Numbered from the stretch's first letter, positions 23,368 through 33,164 are shown. The stretch: DNA of 64,000 nucleotides from Acidovorax defluvii (GCA_003268905.1 QLTU01000020.1:1-64000); one strand, 5' to 3'. Numbers and translations: made by a program. Notes: a model not told the origin generated them from the sequence alone.

Positions 23368-26300
23368 ATGATCGAACCATTAAATCGCCCCACACGCCTG
23401 CTGCGCTTCGTCGCCGGGTTGGCGCGATGGTCGCTGGGATGCCTGCTGGCCTTGTGGCTGCTGCTGGCCGTCGCGTGGGGGGCACTGCATGGCTGGATTG
23501 TGCCGCGTATTGGTGAATTTCGCCCGCAACTGGAGGCGCAGGCCGCACGGGCGCTGGGGTTGCCTGTGCGCATCGGGGCCATCTCGGCGCGGTCCGAGGG
23601 GCTGATCCCCACCATTGAGCTTCTGGATGTCGCGCTGCTGGATGCCCAGGGGCGGGTTGCGCTGCTGCTGCCGCGCGTGGTGGTGGCACCTTCCCCGCGC
23701 TCGCTGCTGAACTGGGGTTTTGAGCAGCTTTACATCGAACACCCCGATCTGGATATCCGCAGACAGGCCGACGGCCGCATTGCGGTGGCGGGCCTCACCT
23801 TTTCTGAGACCGCGGGCGAGAACAATGCAGCAGCAGACTGGCTTTTCTCCCAGGGCGAAGTCGTCGTCAAGGGTGGCAGGCTGCGCTGGACCGACGAATT
23901 GCGCGGTGCCCCCGAACTGGCGCTGGAAAATGTTGATGTGCTGTTGCGTAATGGCAGCTGGCAACACAACATGCACTTTGCGGCCACACCGCCGCCGGCT
24001 TGGGGCGACCGGTTCACGCTGACCGGGCGGTTTCGTGCGCCACTGCTGCGTGCACGCGACGGCAACTGGCAGCACTGGAGCGGCCAGCTGTTTGCCGATT
24101 TCTCGCGTGTGGATGTCTCCCGGCTGCGCCACCATGCAGACCTGGGTGTGGAGGTGGCGCAAGGCCGGGGCGCCGTGCGCGCATGGGCCGACGTGCAGCG
24201 TGGCCAGATCGTGGGCGGCACGGCCGACCTGGCACTGACGGAAGTCAACGCCACGCTGGGCCCGCAACTCAAGGCCCTGGTGCTGCCGTCCATTCAGGGG
24301 CGGATGGGTGGCCGGCGGCTGGCAGGCGGCTTCGAGTTCTACACCCAGGGGTTGCAGTTTCAAACCGACGATGGCCTGGTGTGGCCCGGCGGGAACCTGC
24401 GCCTGCAGCACACGGGTGCTGCAGGCAAGGCGCCCGCCCAGGGCGACCTGCGAGCGGATCGCCTGGACCTTGCCGCGCTGGCCCAGATCGGCAGCCGTCT
24501 GCCACTGGGGGCGGCGGCCCACAGCGCACTACAAACCTACACCCCCCAGGGCCTGGTCAATGAGGTGCATGCCACCTGGCGCGGCCCGCTGGAGACGCTG
24601 CAGCAATACCAAGTGCGCGGCAAGGTGACGGGGCTGGCCCTGGCTGCCGGGGCGCGGGAGGCGGGCAACACGCTTCCCGGCCTGAGCGGTGCGAGTGTGG
24701 ACGTCGAAATGACCCAGGCCGGTGGCAAAGCCAGCCTGGCCATCGCGTCGGGGGGGCTGGTCTTGCCGGGGGTTTTTGAAGAACCTGTCCTGCCGCTGGA
24801 CCAGCTGAGCGCAGAGGTGCGCTGGCAGGTGGATGGGCCACGCCTGGCGGTACAGGCCAGCAATGTCCGGTTTTCCAACGCGGATGCGCAGGGCGAATTG
24901 CGCGCCAGCTGGCGCACCAGCGACGCCGGCCAGGGCCCCCGTTTTTCGCGCTTTCCCGGTGTGATGGACCTTGCGGGAACGCTGGTGCGTGCCGACGGAA
25001 CCCGCGTGCACCGTTATCTCCCACTGTCCCTTCCGGCCGAATCGCGCCACTATGTGCGCGACGCCATCCTGAGTGGCAGTGCCAGCGACGTGCAGTTTCG
25101 TGTGAAAGGTGATCTGCGCGACCTGCCCTTCAATGACCCCAGCCAGGGAGATTTCCGCATTGCAGCCCGCGTCAGGGACGTGACGTACGCCTATGTTCCG
25201 CCCCGGTTGCAGCCCACCGGCGCGCTGCCCTGGCCGGCGTTGACGCAACTGGCGGGTGAGCTGATTTTCGAGCGCTCGTCCATGCAGGTGCGCGGCGCTA
25301 CCGGCGGCTTTGCCGGCACGCCGGGCGTGCGGCTGGCCAAGGTGGAGGCGCAGATTCCCGACCTGTCCCACACCGTGGTAGCGGTCAATGCCGATGCGCG
25401 CGGGCCGCTGACCGAGCTGCTGACCATCATGCGCACCTCCCCGCTTGCGCGCATGACGGGTCAGGCCCTGGACCAAGCCAGCGGCACGGGCAATGCCGAT
25501 TTGCAACTGCGATTGAGCCTGCCGATCAACGATATCGAAAAATCGAAAGTGCAGGGCAGCGTGGTGCTTGCGGGCAACGATGTGCATATCACCCCGGAAA
25601 CGCCCCCGCTGTCACGCGCCCGCGGCACTGTGCAATTTACCGACACCGGTTTTTCTGTGAACGGCGTGCAGGCGCGCGCGCTGGGGGGCGACTTGCGCCT
25701 GGAGGGCGGAATGCGCGCCCTGCCCTCCGGTGCCGGTCCCGTCGAGTCCGTCATACAACTGCGGGCGCAAGGCACGGCCACCGCCGAGGGGCTTCAGCAG
25801 GCACGGCAACTGGGCATGCTTTCGCAGTTGGCCCGCAGCGCCACGGGCAGCACGCCCTACACGCTGGCGCTGGCGTTTCGCAGGGGTGTCCCCGAGATCC
25901 TGGTTGCCACCAACTTGCAGGGACTGGGGCTGGCGCTGCCCGCGCCGCTGGCCAAGACCGCCGACGCACTGCTGCCGGTGCGCTTTGAAACCCGGGTCGC
26001 CCAGGAGTCCCTGGCCGCGGTGCCCGCAGGTGCGGCCCCCCCGCCCTTGCGCGACCAGATGACACTGGACCTCGGATCGCTGGGATCGGCCAGCTTTCAG
26101 CGCGAGCACCAGGGCAACCAGACGCGCGTGTTGCGCGGCGCCATCGGCATCGGTCTTGGCGTGGGGGAGGTCGCGCCCATGCCGGTGGACGGCGTGGCGG
26201 CGAACATTCGTGCAGAGCAGATGGATGTGGATGCCTGGGAAAAGGTGTTGACACAGGCCGCCATCGCCGAAGCAGCCCCTGCCGCCTCCGCCGTCGCTGT

Positions 26301-27522
26301 CGGGCCAGACCGCACGACGGCGGGCGTGGCGCAAGACTATCTGCCCACCGCCGTTGCCGTGCGTGCCCAGGCGCTCACCGTGCAGGGGCGCACATTGCAC
26401 AACTTGGTGGTGGGGGGCTCGCGCGACGGTTCCACCTGGCGTGCCAACCTGGACGCCAGCGAACTCAATGGCTATGTCGAATACCGGCAGGCAGGTACCC
26501 GCGACAACCCGTCGGGCCGTCTGTTTGCCCGTCTGGCGCGCATGAAACTGCCCCAGAGTGCCGCCACGCAGTTTGAGACCCTGCTGGACGAGCAGCCCGG
26601 TACCCTTCCCGCACTGGACATCGTGGTGGACGATTTCGAACTGCGTGATCGCAAACTAGGGCGAGTGGAAATCGAAGCGCAAAACCGGGGCGGCGAGACG
26701 GTCCAGCGCGAGTGGCGGCTGAGCAAGTTCAACATCGTGGCCCCCGAAGCCACCTTCACCGGCACGGGCAATTGGGCGCTGCTGGCTGGCAGCGAAAAAT
26801 CGCTGCGCCGCCGCACGGTGATGAATTTCCAGCTGGACATCCGCGACTCGGGCGACCTGCTTGCCCGTTTTGGCATGGAAAATGTGGTGCGCCGCGGCAA
26901 AGGGCGCATGCAAGGACAGGTGGCGTGGATGGGCGCGCCCATGAGCCCGGACTACCGCTCCATGAGCGGGCAGATCAATCTGAACGTGGAATCGGGCCAG
27001 TTCCTCAAGGCAGATCCGGGGCTGGCCAAGCTGCTCGGTGTGCTGAGCCTGCAATCCCTGCCGCGGCGCCTGACCCTGGATTTCCGCGATGTGTTCAGCG
27101 CGGGGTTCGCGTTCGACTTTGTGCGCGGCGACGTGCGCATTGAGCAGGGTGTTGCCATCACCAACAATCTGCAGATGAAGGGCGTCAATGCAGCCGTGCT
27201 GATGGAAGGCAGTGCCGATATCGACCAGGAAACCCAGGACCTGCATGTGGTGGTGGTTCCGGAAATCAACGCCCTGACCGCCTCGCTGGTGGCCACGGCT
27301 ATCAACCCGGTCGTTGGATTGGGCAGCTTTCTGGCCCAGGTGTTTCTGCGCGGCCCCCTGATCGAGGCCGCCACCCAGGAGTTTCACGTGGATGGCACCT
27401 GGACGGATCCGCACATCGAGCGCATTCCCCGCCGCAGCCGGGAATCGGGCAGCGCCCCTGCGCCCTCGGGGGCTGCGCAAGTGCCCGGCACACCGCCTTT
27501 GTCCGCAGGAGAGCCCTCATGA
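23368..27522 (+). CDS. yhdP: YhdP-family AsmA-like envelope protein
   Basis: This 1384-residue protein has one N-terminal membrane helix (about 18-42) and a very long periplasmic part, in the AsmA/TamB-like bridge-protein group. YhdP in E. coli helps move phospholipids between inner and outer membranes. The C-terminal DUF3971/AsmA-like portion has NLNVESGQFLKADPGLAKLLGVLSLQSLPRRL, here as GQFLKADPGLAKLLGVLSLQ, diagnostic of YhdP. Further on come LTLDFRDVFSAGFAFD and the C-terminal INPVVGLGSFLAQVFLRGP. Its stop overlaps the nitrilase start (ATGA). It probably heads a coupled four-gene unit. Confidence 0.93.
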   Translation: MIEPLNRPTRLLRFVAGLARWSLGCLLALWLLLAVAWGALHGWIVPRIGEFRPQLEAQAARALGLPVRIGAISARSEGLIPTIELLDVALLDAQGRVALLLPRVVVAPSPRSLLNWGFEQLYIEHPDLDIRRQADGRIAVAGLTFSETAGENNAAADWLFSQGEVVVKGGRLRWTDELRGAPELALENVDVLLRNGSWQHNMHFAATPPPAWGDRFTLTGRFRAPLLRARDGNWQHWSGQLFADFSRVDVSRLRHHADLGVEVAQGRGAVRAWADVQRGQIVGGTADLALTEVNATLGPQLKALVLPSIQGRMGGRRLAGGFEFYTQGLQFQTDDGLVWPGGNLRLQHTGAAGKAPAQGDLRADRLDLAALAQIGSRLPLGAAAHSALQTYTPQGLVNEVHATWRGPLETLQQYQVRGKVTGLALAAGAREAGNTLPGLSGASVDVEMTQAGGKASLAIASGGLVLPGVFEEPVLPLDQLSAEVRWQVDGPRLAVQASNVRFSNADAQGELRASWRTSDAGQGPRFSRFPGVMDLAGTLVRADGTRVHRYLPLSLPAESRHYVRDAILSGSASDVQFRVKGDLRDLPFNDPSQGDFRIAARVRDVTYAYVPPRLQPTGALPWPALTQLAGELIFERSSMQVRGATGGFAGTPGVRLAKVEAQIPDLSHTVVAVNADARGPLTELLTIMRTSPLARMTGQALDQASGTGNADLQLRLSLPINDIEKSKVQGSVVLAGNDVHITPETPPLSRARGTVQFTDTGFSVNGVQARALGGDLRLEGGMRALPSGAGPVESVIQLRAQGTATAEGLQQARQLGMLSQLARSATGSTPYTLALAFRRGVPEILVATNLQGLGLALPAPLAKTADALLPVRFETRVAQESLAAVPAGAAPPPLRDQMTLDLGSLGSASFQREHQGNQTRVLRGAIGIGLGVGEVAPMPVDGVAANIRAEQMDVDAWEKVLTQAAIAEAAPAASAVAVGPDRTTAGVAQDYLPTAVAVRAQALTVQGRTLHNLVVGGSRDGSTWRANLDASELNGYVEYRQAGTRDNPSGRLFARLARMKLPQSAATQFETLLDEQPGTLPALDIVVDDFELRDRKLGRVEIEAQNRGGETVQREWRLSKFNIVAPEATFTGTGNWALLAGSEKSLRRRTVMNFQLDIRDSGDLLARFGMENVVRRGKGRMQGQVAWMGAPMSPDYRSMSGQINLNVESGQFLKADPGLAKLLGVLSLQSLPRRLTLDFRDVFSAGFAFDFVRGDVRIEQGVAITNNLQMKGVNAAVLMEGSADIDQETQDLHVVVVPEINALTASLVATAINPVVGLGSFLAQVFLRGPLIEAATQEFHVDGTWTDPHIERIPRRSRESGSAPAPSGAAQVPGTPPLSAGEPS

Positions 27523-28334
27523 AGGTTGCAGCCTTGCAGATGGTCTCTGGCACGCAACGCAGCGACAACCTGGCCATGGCCCGCCGCCTGCTGGAGCAGG
27601 CCGCAGAGGCAGGCGCCGAGCTGGCCGTGCTGCCTGAGTACTTTTGTGCCATGGGGCTGCGAGACACCGACAAGCTGGCATTGCGCGAAACCCCCGGCGA
27701 GGGTGTTGTACAGGCGTTTCTCGCCCGCGCTGCACAGGAGCTTCAGTTGTGGGTGGTGGGCGGCACGCTGCCCATGCAAACCGCAGATCCGGCGCGCGTG
27801 CGCAACACCACACTGGTGTATGCACCGTCGGGCGAATGCGCTGCCCGTTACGACAAGATTCACCTCTTCCGGTTTGACAACGGGCGCGAACATTTTGACG
27901 AGGGCCGGGTGATCGAGGCGGGGGCTGAGCCGGTGCAGTTTGACCTGCCATCGCGCAGCGGCCACACCTGGCGCATCGGGTTGAGTGTTTGCTACGACCT
28001 GCGGTTTCCCGAGCTCTATCGCCAGCATGCCCGAGCAGGTGCCGACCTGCTGCCGGTGCCGAGCGCCTTCACCCACACCACCGGGCAGGCCCACTGGGAA
28101 CTGCTGTTGCGTGCACGCGCGGTGGAAAACCTGGCCTATGTGCTGGCGCCCGCGCAGGGCGGAGTGCATGAAAACGGGCGCCAGACATGGGGGCACAGCA
28201 TGCTGGTCGATCCCTGGGGCGATATCGTCAATGCACTGGCGCAAGGCCCCGGCGTGGTGCTGGGCGAACTCGATGCCGGGCGCGTGCGCCAGGTTCGCGC
28301 ACAACTGCCCGCACTGGAGCATCGCGTCCTGTGA
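27519..28334 (+). CDS. Nitrilase-superfamily amidase (Nit1/Nit2-like)
   Basis: This 271-residue carbon-nitrogen hydrolase shows the Glu-Lys-Cys triad: Glu in LAVLPEYFCAM (about 41), Lys in RYDKIHLFRF (about 112) and Cys in IGLSVCYDLRFPELYR (about 155). The sequence is closest to the Nit1/Nit2 branch, whose members hydrolyse deaminated glutathione or omega-amidated 2-oxoacids. It overlaps yhdP by four bases and the histidine kinase by three (TGATG), so it is translationally coupled on both sides. The exact substrate is inferred from family only. Confidence 0.92.
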   Translation: MKVAALQMVSGTQRSDNLAMARRLLEQAAEAGAELAVLPEYFCAMGLRDTDKLALRETPGEGVVQAFLARAAQELQLWVVGGTLPMQTADPARVRNTTLVYAPSGECAARYDKIHLFRFDNGREHFDEGRVIEAGAEPVQFDLPSRSGHTWRIGLSVCYDLRFPELYRQHARAGADLLPVPSAFTHTTGQAHWELLLRARAVENLAYVLAPAQGGVHENGRQTWGHSMLVDPWGDIVNALAQGPGVVLGELDAGRVRQVRAQLPALEHRVL

Positions 28335-30373
28335 TGATGCCACCGCGTCATCGCACTCCCTGGCAGCGCTGGCGCAGCGCATGGCGCCGGTGGTCGCTGT
28401 GGACCTTGCTGGTGGTCCTGGTGGTGTCCATGCTGGTCACCTTGGTATGGCTGGCCGGGCGCTACGAAGCCAGCCAGGTGCAGTCCCGGCTGGAGCGGGA
28501 TGCCGCCGACGCGGGCTCCGACATCCGCTCCGCGCTCTCGCGCAACGTGCAGAGTCTGCAGGCACTTCAGGCGGGCGACCCTGGTCTGCTGGCCTGGGAA
28601 GTCAATGCGGCCGAACTGCTGCGCCAGCGCCGTGAACTGGTACGCATCGAGTGGCGGGATGTCAACTTGCGTCTGCGCGCCTATGCCCAGACGCCCTACC
28701 GTCCCGTGTCGTGGAACAACGCCAGCCGGGAGGGATCGCATTCCGATGCGGCCCTGGCCTGTACCAACGCGCGCCGGCTGAGCGCACCCGCCTATTCGGG
28801 CAGCTATTTTCAGCCCCATGGCGACGGTCTGGGCTCGGAGATGATGGAGCTGTGCCTGCCCCTCACCAATGCCGGGCGCCCCGCGGGTTTTCTGGTAGCC
28901 ACCTATGCCCTGCAGGAGATGCTGGTGGACCTGGTAGGGCACAACCTGACCCGCAGCCAGGAGGCCTCGTTCACCGAGGCAGATGGCACCCGGCTGGCGG
29001 TGCTGGGCGCCGCCCGGCGCGGCACGCGCATGTTCACGGCACAGCAGCTGCTCGACCTGCCGGGCACCACGCTGGTGTTGCGCATGGACCGCTGGCACGG
29101 CGCCCCCAACCTTTTCCCCAACGTGCTGACTGCGCTGGTCACCGCCATGTCGATTGCCTTGGTGACCGTGATGGTGGTGCTGGTGCGGGACAACCGCCGC
29201 AGGCTGCGCGCAGAGCGTGACCTGGCGGACGCCCTGGCCTTTCGCAAGGCCATGGAAGACTCTCTGGTGACCGGTTTGCGCGCCCGCGACCTGCAGGGGC
29301 GCATCACCTACGTCAACCCCGCGTTCTGCGCCATGGTGGGGTTCAGCCCGCAAGAACTGCTCGGGCAAAGCACGTCCGCACCCTACTGGCCGCCGGAACT
29401 CTCCGAAGAATACCGGCAGCGCCAGGCCAAGCGCTTTGCCGGTGGCATGCCCCCGCGCGAGGGCTTCGAATCGGTCTTCATGCGCAAGGACGGCACGCGG
29501 TTTCCGGTGCTGATCATCGAGGCCCCGCTGATCAATGCCTACGGGCTGCACACCGGTTGGATGAGTGCCTTCCTGGACATCAGCGAACAGCGCCGCATCG
29601 AGGAACTCTCGCGCGCCTCGCAAGAGCGCCTGCAGGCCACGGCGCGACTTGCCACCGTGGGCGAAATGGCCTCGCTGCTGAGCCACGAACTCAACCAGCC
29701 CCTGGCAGCCATATCCAGCTATGCCACCGGGTCGCTGAACCTGCTCGATTCCAACGCCCCCGGCACCGCCCATGCGGGCGACCTGCAGGATGTGCGCATG
29801 GCGATGCAGCACATTGCCCGGCAGGCCGAGCGCGCAGGGCGCGTGATCAAGAGCGTGCATGATTTTGTGCGCCGCCGCGACCAGACGCGCGAGGCCGTGC
29901 CGCCCCAGGAGCTGCTCGATGCCATCCTCCCGCTCATCAGCCTGCAGGCACGCAAGCTGGGCGTGCGCGTGCAGACCACGGTGGAAGCCCAGCTGCCTTA
30001 TGCGCTGTGCGACCGCACCATGGTCGAGCAGGTGCTGCTGAACCTGGCCCGCAATGCCATGCAGGCGATGGACGACGCCGCCATCGAGCCGCGCATCCTG
30101 GACATCCGGGTGCGGCGGGGCGCGTCCAACGCCTACAGCAGCTGGCTGGAGTTTTCTGTGACGGACTGCGGCGTGGGCATTGCGCCCGAGGTGGCGCAGC
30201 AGCTGTTCACGCCGTTTTTCACCACGCGCGCCGAGGGCATGGGGCTGGGTCTGAGCATGTGTCGCACGGTGGTCGAGCAGCATGGCGGCGTGCTTGCCTA
30301 CGAGCCCCACGCCCCGCGTGGTACGGTATTCACTTTCACCTTGCCCGTTGTGAGCCAATCTTCCGCACCCTGA
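28334..30373 (+). CDS. Membrane sensor histidine kinase with PAS domain
   Basis: This 679-residue kinase has a membrane helix at about 17-40, a periplasmic sensor region to about 255 and a second helix at about 260-283. A PAS domain follows (ITYVNPAFCAMVGFSPQELLG, split as ITYVNPAFCAMVGFS), then a HisKA-like core with phosphoacceptor His in LLSHELNQPLAAISSYA. The ATPase domain has NLARNAMQAM, TDCGVGI and GMGLGLSMCRTVV. The architecture is that of FixL/DctB-like kinases. It starts in a TGATG overlap with the nitrilase gene and is directly followed by its cognate regulator. The signal is unknown. Confidence 0.92.
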   Translation: MMPPRHRTPWQRWRSAWRRWSLWTLLVVLVVSMLVTLVWLAGRYEASQVQSRLERDAADAGSDIRSALSRNVQSLQALQAGDPGLLAWEVNAAELLRQRRELVRIEWRDVNLRLRAYAQTPYRPVSWNNASREGSHSDAALACTNARRLSAPAYSGSYFQPHGDGLGSEMMELCLPLTNAGRPAGFLVATYALQEMLVDLVGHNLTRSQEASFTEADGTRLAVLGAARRGTRMFTAQQLLDLPGTTLVLRMDRWHGAPNLFPNVLTALVTAMSIALVTVMVVLVRDNRRRLRAERDLADALAFRKAMEDSLVTGLRARDLQGRITYVNPAFCAMVGFSPQELLGQSTSAPYWPPELSEEYRQRQAKRFAGGMPPREGFESVFMRKDGTRFPVLIIEAPLINAYGLHTGWMSAFLDISEQRRIEELSRASQERLQATARLATVGEMASLLSHELNQPLAAISSYATGSLNLLDSNAPGTAHAGDLQDVRMAMQHIARQAERAGRVIKSVHDFVRRRDQTREAVPPQELLDAILPLISLQARKLGVRVQTTVEAQLPYALCDRTMVEQVLLNLARNAMQAMDDAAIEPRILDIRVRRGASNAYSSWLEFSVTDCGVGIAPEVAQQLFTPFFTTRAEGMGLGLSMCRTVVEQHGGVLAYEPHAPRGTVFTFTLPVVSQSSAP

Positions 30374-31002
30374 TGGAACCCGTATCAGATTCCCTTGTGT
30401 ATATCGTGGACGATGACGCGGGCGTGCGCGAAGCGCTCGCCTGGTTGCTGCGCTCGCGCCGTCTGCTCAGCGAGTCGTTTGACAGCGCCGAAACTTTTGA
30501 CGCGATGCTGAAGGCACAAGCCGCACCGTGCCGACCCTGCTGTCTGTTGCTGGATGTGCGCATGCCAGGCATGAGCGGCTTGGCCCTGTTCGACCTGTTG
30601 CTCGCGCGGGGCGAACTGGCCGGCATGCCCGTGATCTTCCTGACCGGCCATGCCGACGTTCCCACGGCGGTCGATGCGGTCAAGCGCGGGGCATTTGACT
30701 TTTACGAAAAACCTTTTTCCGACAACGCACTCGTCGATCGCATCGAGCAGGCGCTGGCGCAGTCTCGTGCCCACCTGGAGCAATTGCGCCAGCGCAGCAG
30801 CCTGCAAGTGCGCCTGCACGACCTGACCGAGCGCGAGCGCGATGTGATGGACCTGGTGGTGGCCGGCTTGCCCAACAAGCTCATTGCAGACCAGCTGGAG
30901 ATCAGCGTGCGCACCGTCGAAGTGCACCGCGCGCGGGTGTTCGACAAGATGCAGGTGAAGTCAGCGGTTGAGCTGGCCAACCTTCTGCGCACCGGCCCCT
31001 GA
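30373..31002 (+). CDS. FixJ-family response regulator
   Basis: This 209-residue regulator has a receiver domain with acidic pocket VDDD (12-15), phosphoacceptor Asp61 in LLLDVRMPGMSG, Thr in VIFLTGHADVPT and Lys in FYEKPF. A LuxR/FixJ-type helix-turn-helix follows (LTERERDVMDLVVAG, then ADQLEISVRTVEVHRARV). Its start overlaps the kinase stop (TGATG at 30371-30375), marking it as the kinase's partner. The target genes are not evident. The nearest candidates are the envelope genes around it. Confidence 0.94.
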   Translation: MEPVSDSLVYIVDDDAGVREALAWLLRSRRLLSESFDSAETFDAMLKAQAAPCRPCCLLLDVRMPGMSGLALFDLLLARGELAGMPVIFLTGHADVPTAVDAVKRGAFDFYEKPFSDNALVDRIEQALAQSRAHLEQLRQRSSLQVRLHDLTERERDVMDLVVAGLPNKLIADQLEISVRTVEVHRARVFDKMQVKSAVELANLLRTGP

Positions 31003-31035
31003 AACTACTGGGGCCGCTGCGCAGGTGCCTGCCCG

Positions 31036-31683
31036 TTAGCCGCGGGGGCGCTCACCCACATAAATTTCGACCCGGCGGTTGCGGCTGCGGCCATCTGCAG
31101 TTTCATTGGTGGCAATGGGCTGGCGCTCGCCCATGCCTTCGATCGAGATGCGGCGCCCGTCGATGCCCCGGCCCGTGAGGTAATTGCGCGTGCTGGCCGC
31201 ACGGTCCAGCGACAGCGGGTTGTTCACGGCATCGCTGCCGGTGTTGTCGGTGTGGCCGATGATGCGCACGTCGGTGTTCGGGTTGTTGCGCAAGCCTTCG
31301 GCAAACCGGTCAAGCACTGGCGCAAAGTTGCCCTGGATGTCCGAGCGGCCCACGGCAAAGGAAATGTCGCTCGGGATGTCCAGCTTGAGCTGGTTGTCTT
31401 GCGTTTGCGTCACGGCAATGCCCGTGCCCTGGGTAGCCTGCTCCATCTCGCGCTTTTGGCGCTCCATGTTTTGCGACCAGATGTAGGTGCCCAGTGCGCC
31501 CACACCCGCACCCACCACGGCACCCGTACCTGCGCGACCGCCGGTGGCCGAGCTGAGCACGGCACCTGCCAGTGCACCCACGCCCGCGCCGGTGGCGGTG
31601 CGGCGCTGGGTATCGCTCATTTCGGCGCACCCGGTGGCCAGGATGACAACGGCGGCAACGCTGGTAATGAGGTATTTGCGCAT
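31036..31683 (-). CDS. OmpA-family outer-membrane lipoprotein (YiaD-like)
   Basis: This 215-residue protein has a signal peptide with lipobox LATGC (Cys19). A glycine-zipper segment follows (GAGVGALAGAVLSSATGGRAGTGAVVGAGVGALG, residues about 33-66, given here only by position). A C-terminal OmpA-like peptidoglycan-binding domain has IIGHTDNTGSDAVN and RGIDGRRISIEGMGERQP, then SRNRRVEIYV. It should anchor the outer membrane to peptidoglycan. The start ATG 31683 has AGGAGC 9 bases upstream. It is convergent with the response regulator gene. Confidence 0.93.
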   Translation of the reverse strand: MRKYLITSVAAVVILATGCAEMSDTQRRTATGAGVGALAGAVLSSATGGRAGTGAVVGAGVGALGTYIWSQNMERQKREMEQATQGTGIAVTQTQDNQLKLDIPSDISFAVGRSDIQGNFAPVLDRFAEGLRNNPNTDVRIIGHTDNTGSDAVNNPLSLDRAASTRNYLTGRGIDGRRISIEGMGERQPIATNETADGRSRNRRVEIYVGERPRG

Positions 31684-31822
31684 GGCTAGGCTCCTTGTAA
31701 ATGATGGGACGGAATGAAAATCCGATGTTGAGTCGGGAGTGTTCACTCTACGCCTTCACAAGGGTATAGGCCAGTCCGCAGGCGCCTTGTAGGACGAAAC
31801 CTTGCAAACGTCGGGCCCGCGC

Positions 31823-31963
31823 TCAGTGCGTGGGCGGTTCGGTATTTTTGTCCGGCGGCGGCGCCTTCAGCTCGCCGCCCTTGCGCCCGGAAAACATCGT
31901 CCACCAAACGATCAACCCCAGCACCACCAGCGCCAGCAGCGCTTCAAGCAAAATCAGCCCCAT
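31823..31963 (-). CDS. Small membrane protein, 46 residues
   Basis: The product begins MGLILLEALLALVVLGLIVWW, a single membrane helix, followed by a short basic turn (FSGRKGGE) and a Pro-rich tail (PPPDKNTEPP). AGGAGT lies 9-10 bases before ATG 31963, a good ribosome-binding site. The start codon overlaps that of mltA on the other strand (bases 31961-31964). I recall similar short proteins in related genomes but cannot confirm this. Function is unknown. It could be a small regulatory membrane peptide. Confidence 0.6.
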   Translation of the reverse strand: MGLILLEALLALVVLGLIVWWTMFSGRKGGELKAPPPDKNTEPPTH

Positions 31964-33119
31964 GAAATTGACACTCCTGCGCCTTGTGATGACGGCGCTG
32001 ATTGTAGGAACGCTGGCCGCCTGCTCCACCCCACCCACGCCAAGCCCCGCGCAGCCAGGGGCCATCGCGCCGACGCCGACCACCGCCGGCGCGGCCATGA
32101 CGGGCGACACCGGGCCGCTGCCGTCCTCCATGTCGCAGCCCAAGAGCCGCTGGATTGCGGTGCGCTGGGCCGAGCTGCCGGGCTTTGCCGACGACGCGTT
32201 GCACGAGGCCTGGAATGCCTGGATCAAGGGCTGCGAGCGCCCGGCGCCTGCCTTTGCCCCCCTGTGCAGCGAAGTGCGCCAGCTCAGCATTGCCAGCGGT
32301 GACGAGCAGCGCGCCTGGATGGTGCGGCGCCTGCAGCCCTACCGCGTTGAAGCTGCCGACGGCAACGCCGAGGGCCTGCTGACCAGCTACTACGAGCCCA
32401 TGATCGACGCCGCCCGGCAGCCCGGCAACGGCTACACCGTGCCGGTTTACGGCCTGCCCGCCGGGCACGGCAGCCGCAAGCCCTGGTACACGCGCCAGCA
32501 GATCGACACCCTGCCCGAGGCGCAGGCGGCGCTGCAGGGGCGGGCGATTGCCTGGCTGCGCGACCCGGTCGAATCCCTGGTGTTGCACATCCAGGGCTCG
32601 GGACGCCTGCAGATCACCGAGGCCGACGGCCGCGTTACCACCGCGCGGGTAGCCTATGCGGGCACCAACGACCAGCCCTATCAGAGCGTGGGCCGTTGGC
32701 TGCTGGACCAAGGCGCAACGCGCGATGCCACCTGGCCCGGCATCCGCGCCTGGCTGGCGCAAAACCCGCAGCGCACCAACGAGTTGCTGTGGAGCAACCC
32801 GCGCTACGTGTTCTTTCGCGAAGAGCCCTTGAGCCCGCTGGATGCTCAGTTTGGCCCGCGTGGCGCGCAGGGCGTACCGCTCACGCCTGGCCGGTCGATC
32901 GCCGTGGACCGCCAGAGCATTCCGTATGGCACGCCGGTGTGGCTGGCCTCCACGGGTCCGCAGGTGTCGATGCAGCGCCTGGTGATGGCACAGGACACCG
33001 GCAGCGCCATCGTGGGCGCGGTGCGGGCCGACTATTTCGCCGGCTGGGGTGCCGAAGCGGGCGAGCTGGCCGGGCGGCTCAAGCAGGGCCTGCGGTTGTG
33101 GGCCCTGTGGCCGCGTTGA
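31962..33119 (+). CDS. mltA: Membrane-bound lytic murein transglycosylase A
   Basis: MltA cleaves peptidoglycan glycan strands to 1,6-anhydro products at the outer membrane. The 385-residue lipoprotein has a lipobox ending AAC (Cys21). The MltA domain shows LTSYYEPMIDAARQPGNGYTVPVYG, here as TSYYEPMIDAARQ, then IQGSGRLQITEADGR and NPRYVFFRE. The C-terminal 3D domain has SIAVDRQSIPYGTPVWL and AQDTGSAIVGAVRADYF with its three Asp residues. ATG 31962 gives a proper n-region (MKLTLLR), whereas ATG 31989 would lack positive charge. The start overlaps that of the divergent small gene. Confidence 0.93.
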   Translation: MKLTLLRLVMTALIVGTLAACSTPPTPSPAQPGAIAPTPTTAGAAMTGDTGPLPSSMSQPKSRWIAVRWAELPGFADDALHEAWNAWIKGCERPAPAFAPLCSEVRQLSIASGDEQRAWMVRRLQPYRVEAADGNAEGLLTSYYEPMIDAARQPGNGYTVPVYGLPAGHGSRKPWYTRQQIDTLPEAQAALQGRAIAWLRDPVESLVLHIQGSGRLQITEADGRVTTARVAYAGTNDQPYQSVGRWLLDQGATRDATWPGIRAWLAQNPQRTNELLWSNPRYVFFREEPLSPLDAQFGPRGAQGVPLTPGRSIAVDRQSIPYGTPVWLASTGPQVSMQRLVMAQDTGSAIVGAVRADYFAGWGAEAGELAGRLKQGLRLWALWPR

Positions 33120-33164
33120 GCGGGCTACACCGGGGCCTTGCCACTGCCTGGCATTACACGCTGT

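Noticed and set aside
28136-30358. Minus-strand open frame of 740 codons
   Set aside because: It is antisense to the histidine kinase, which shows PAS, HisKA and ATPase motifs in order.
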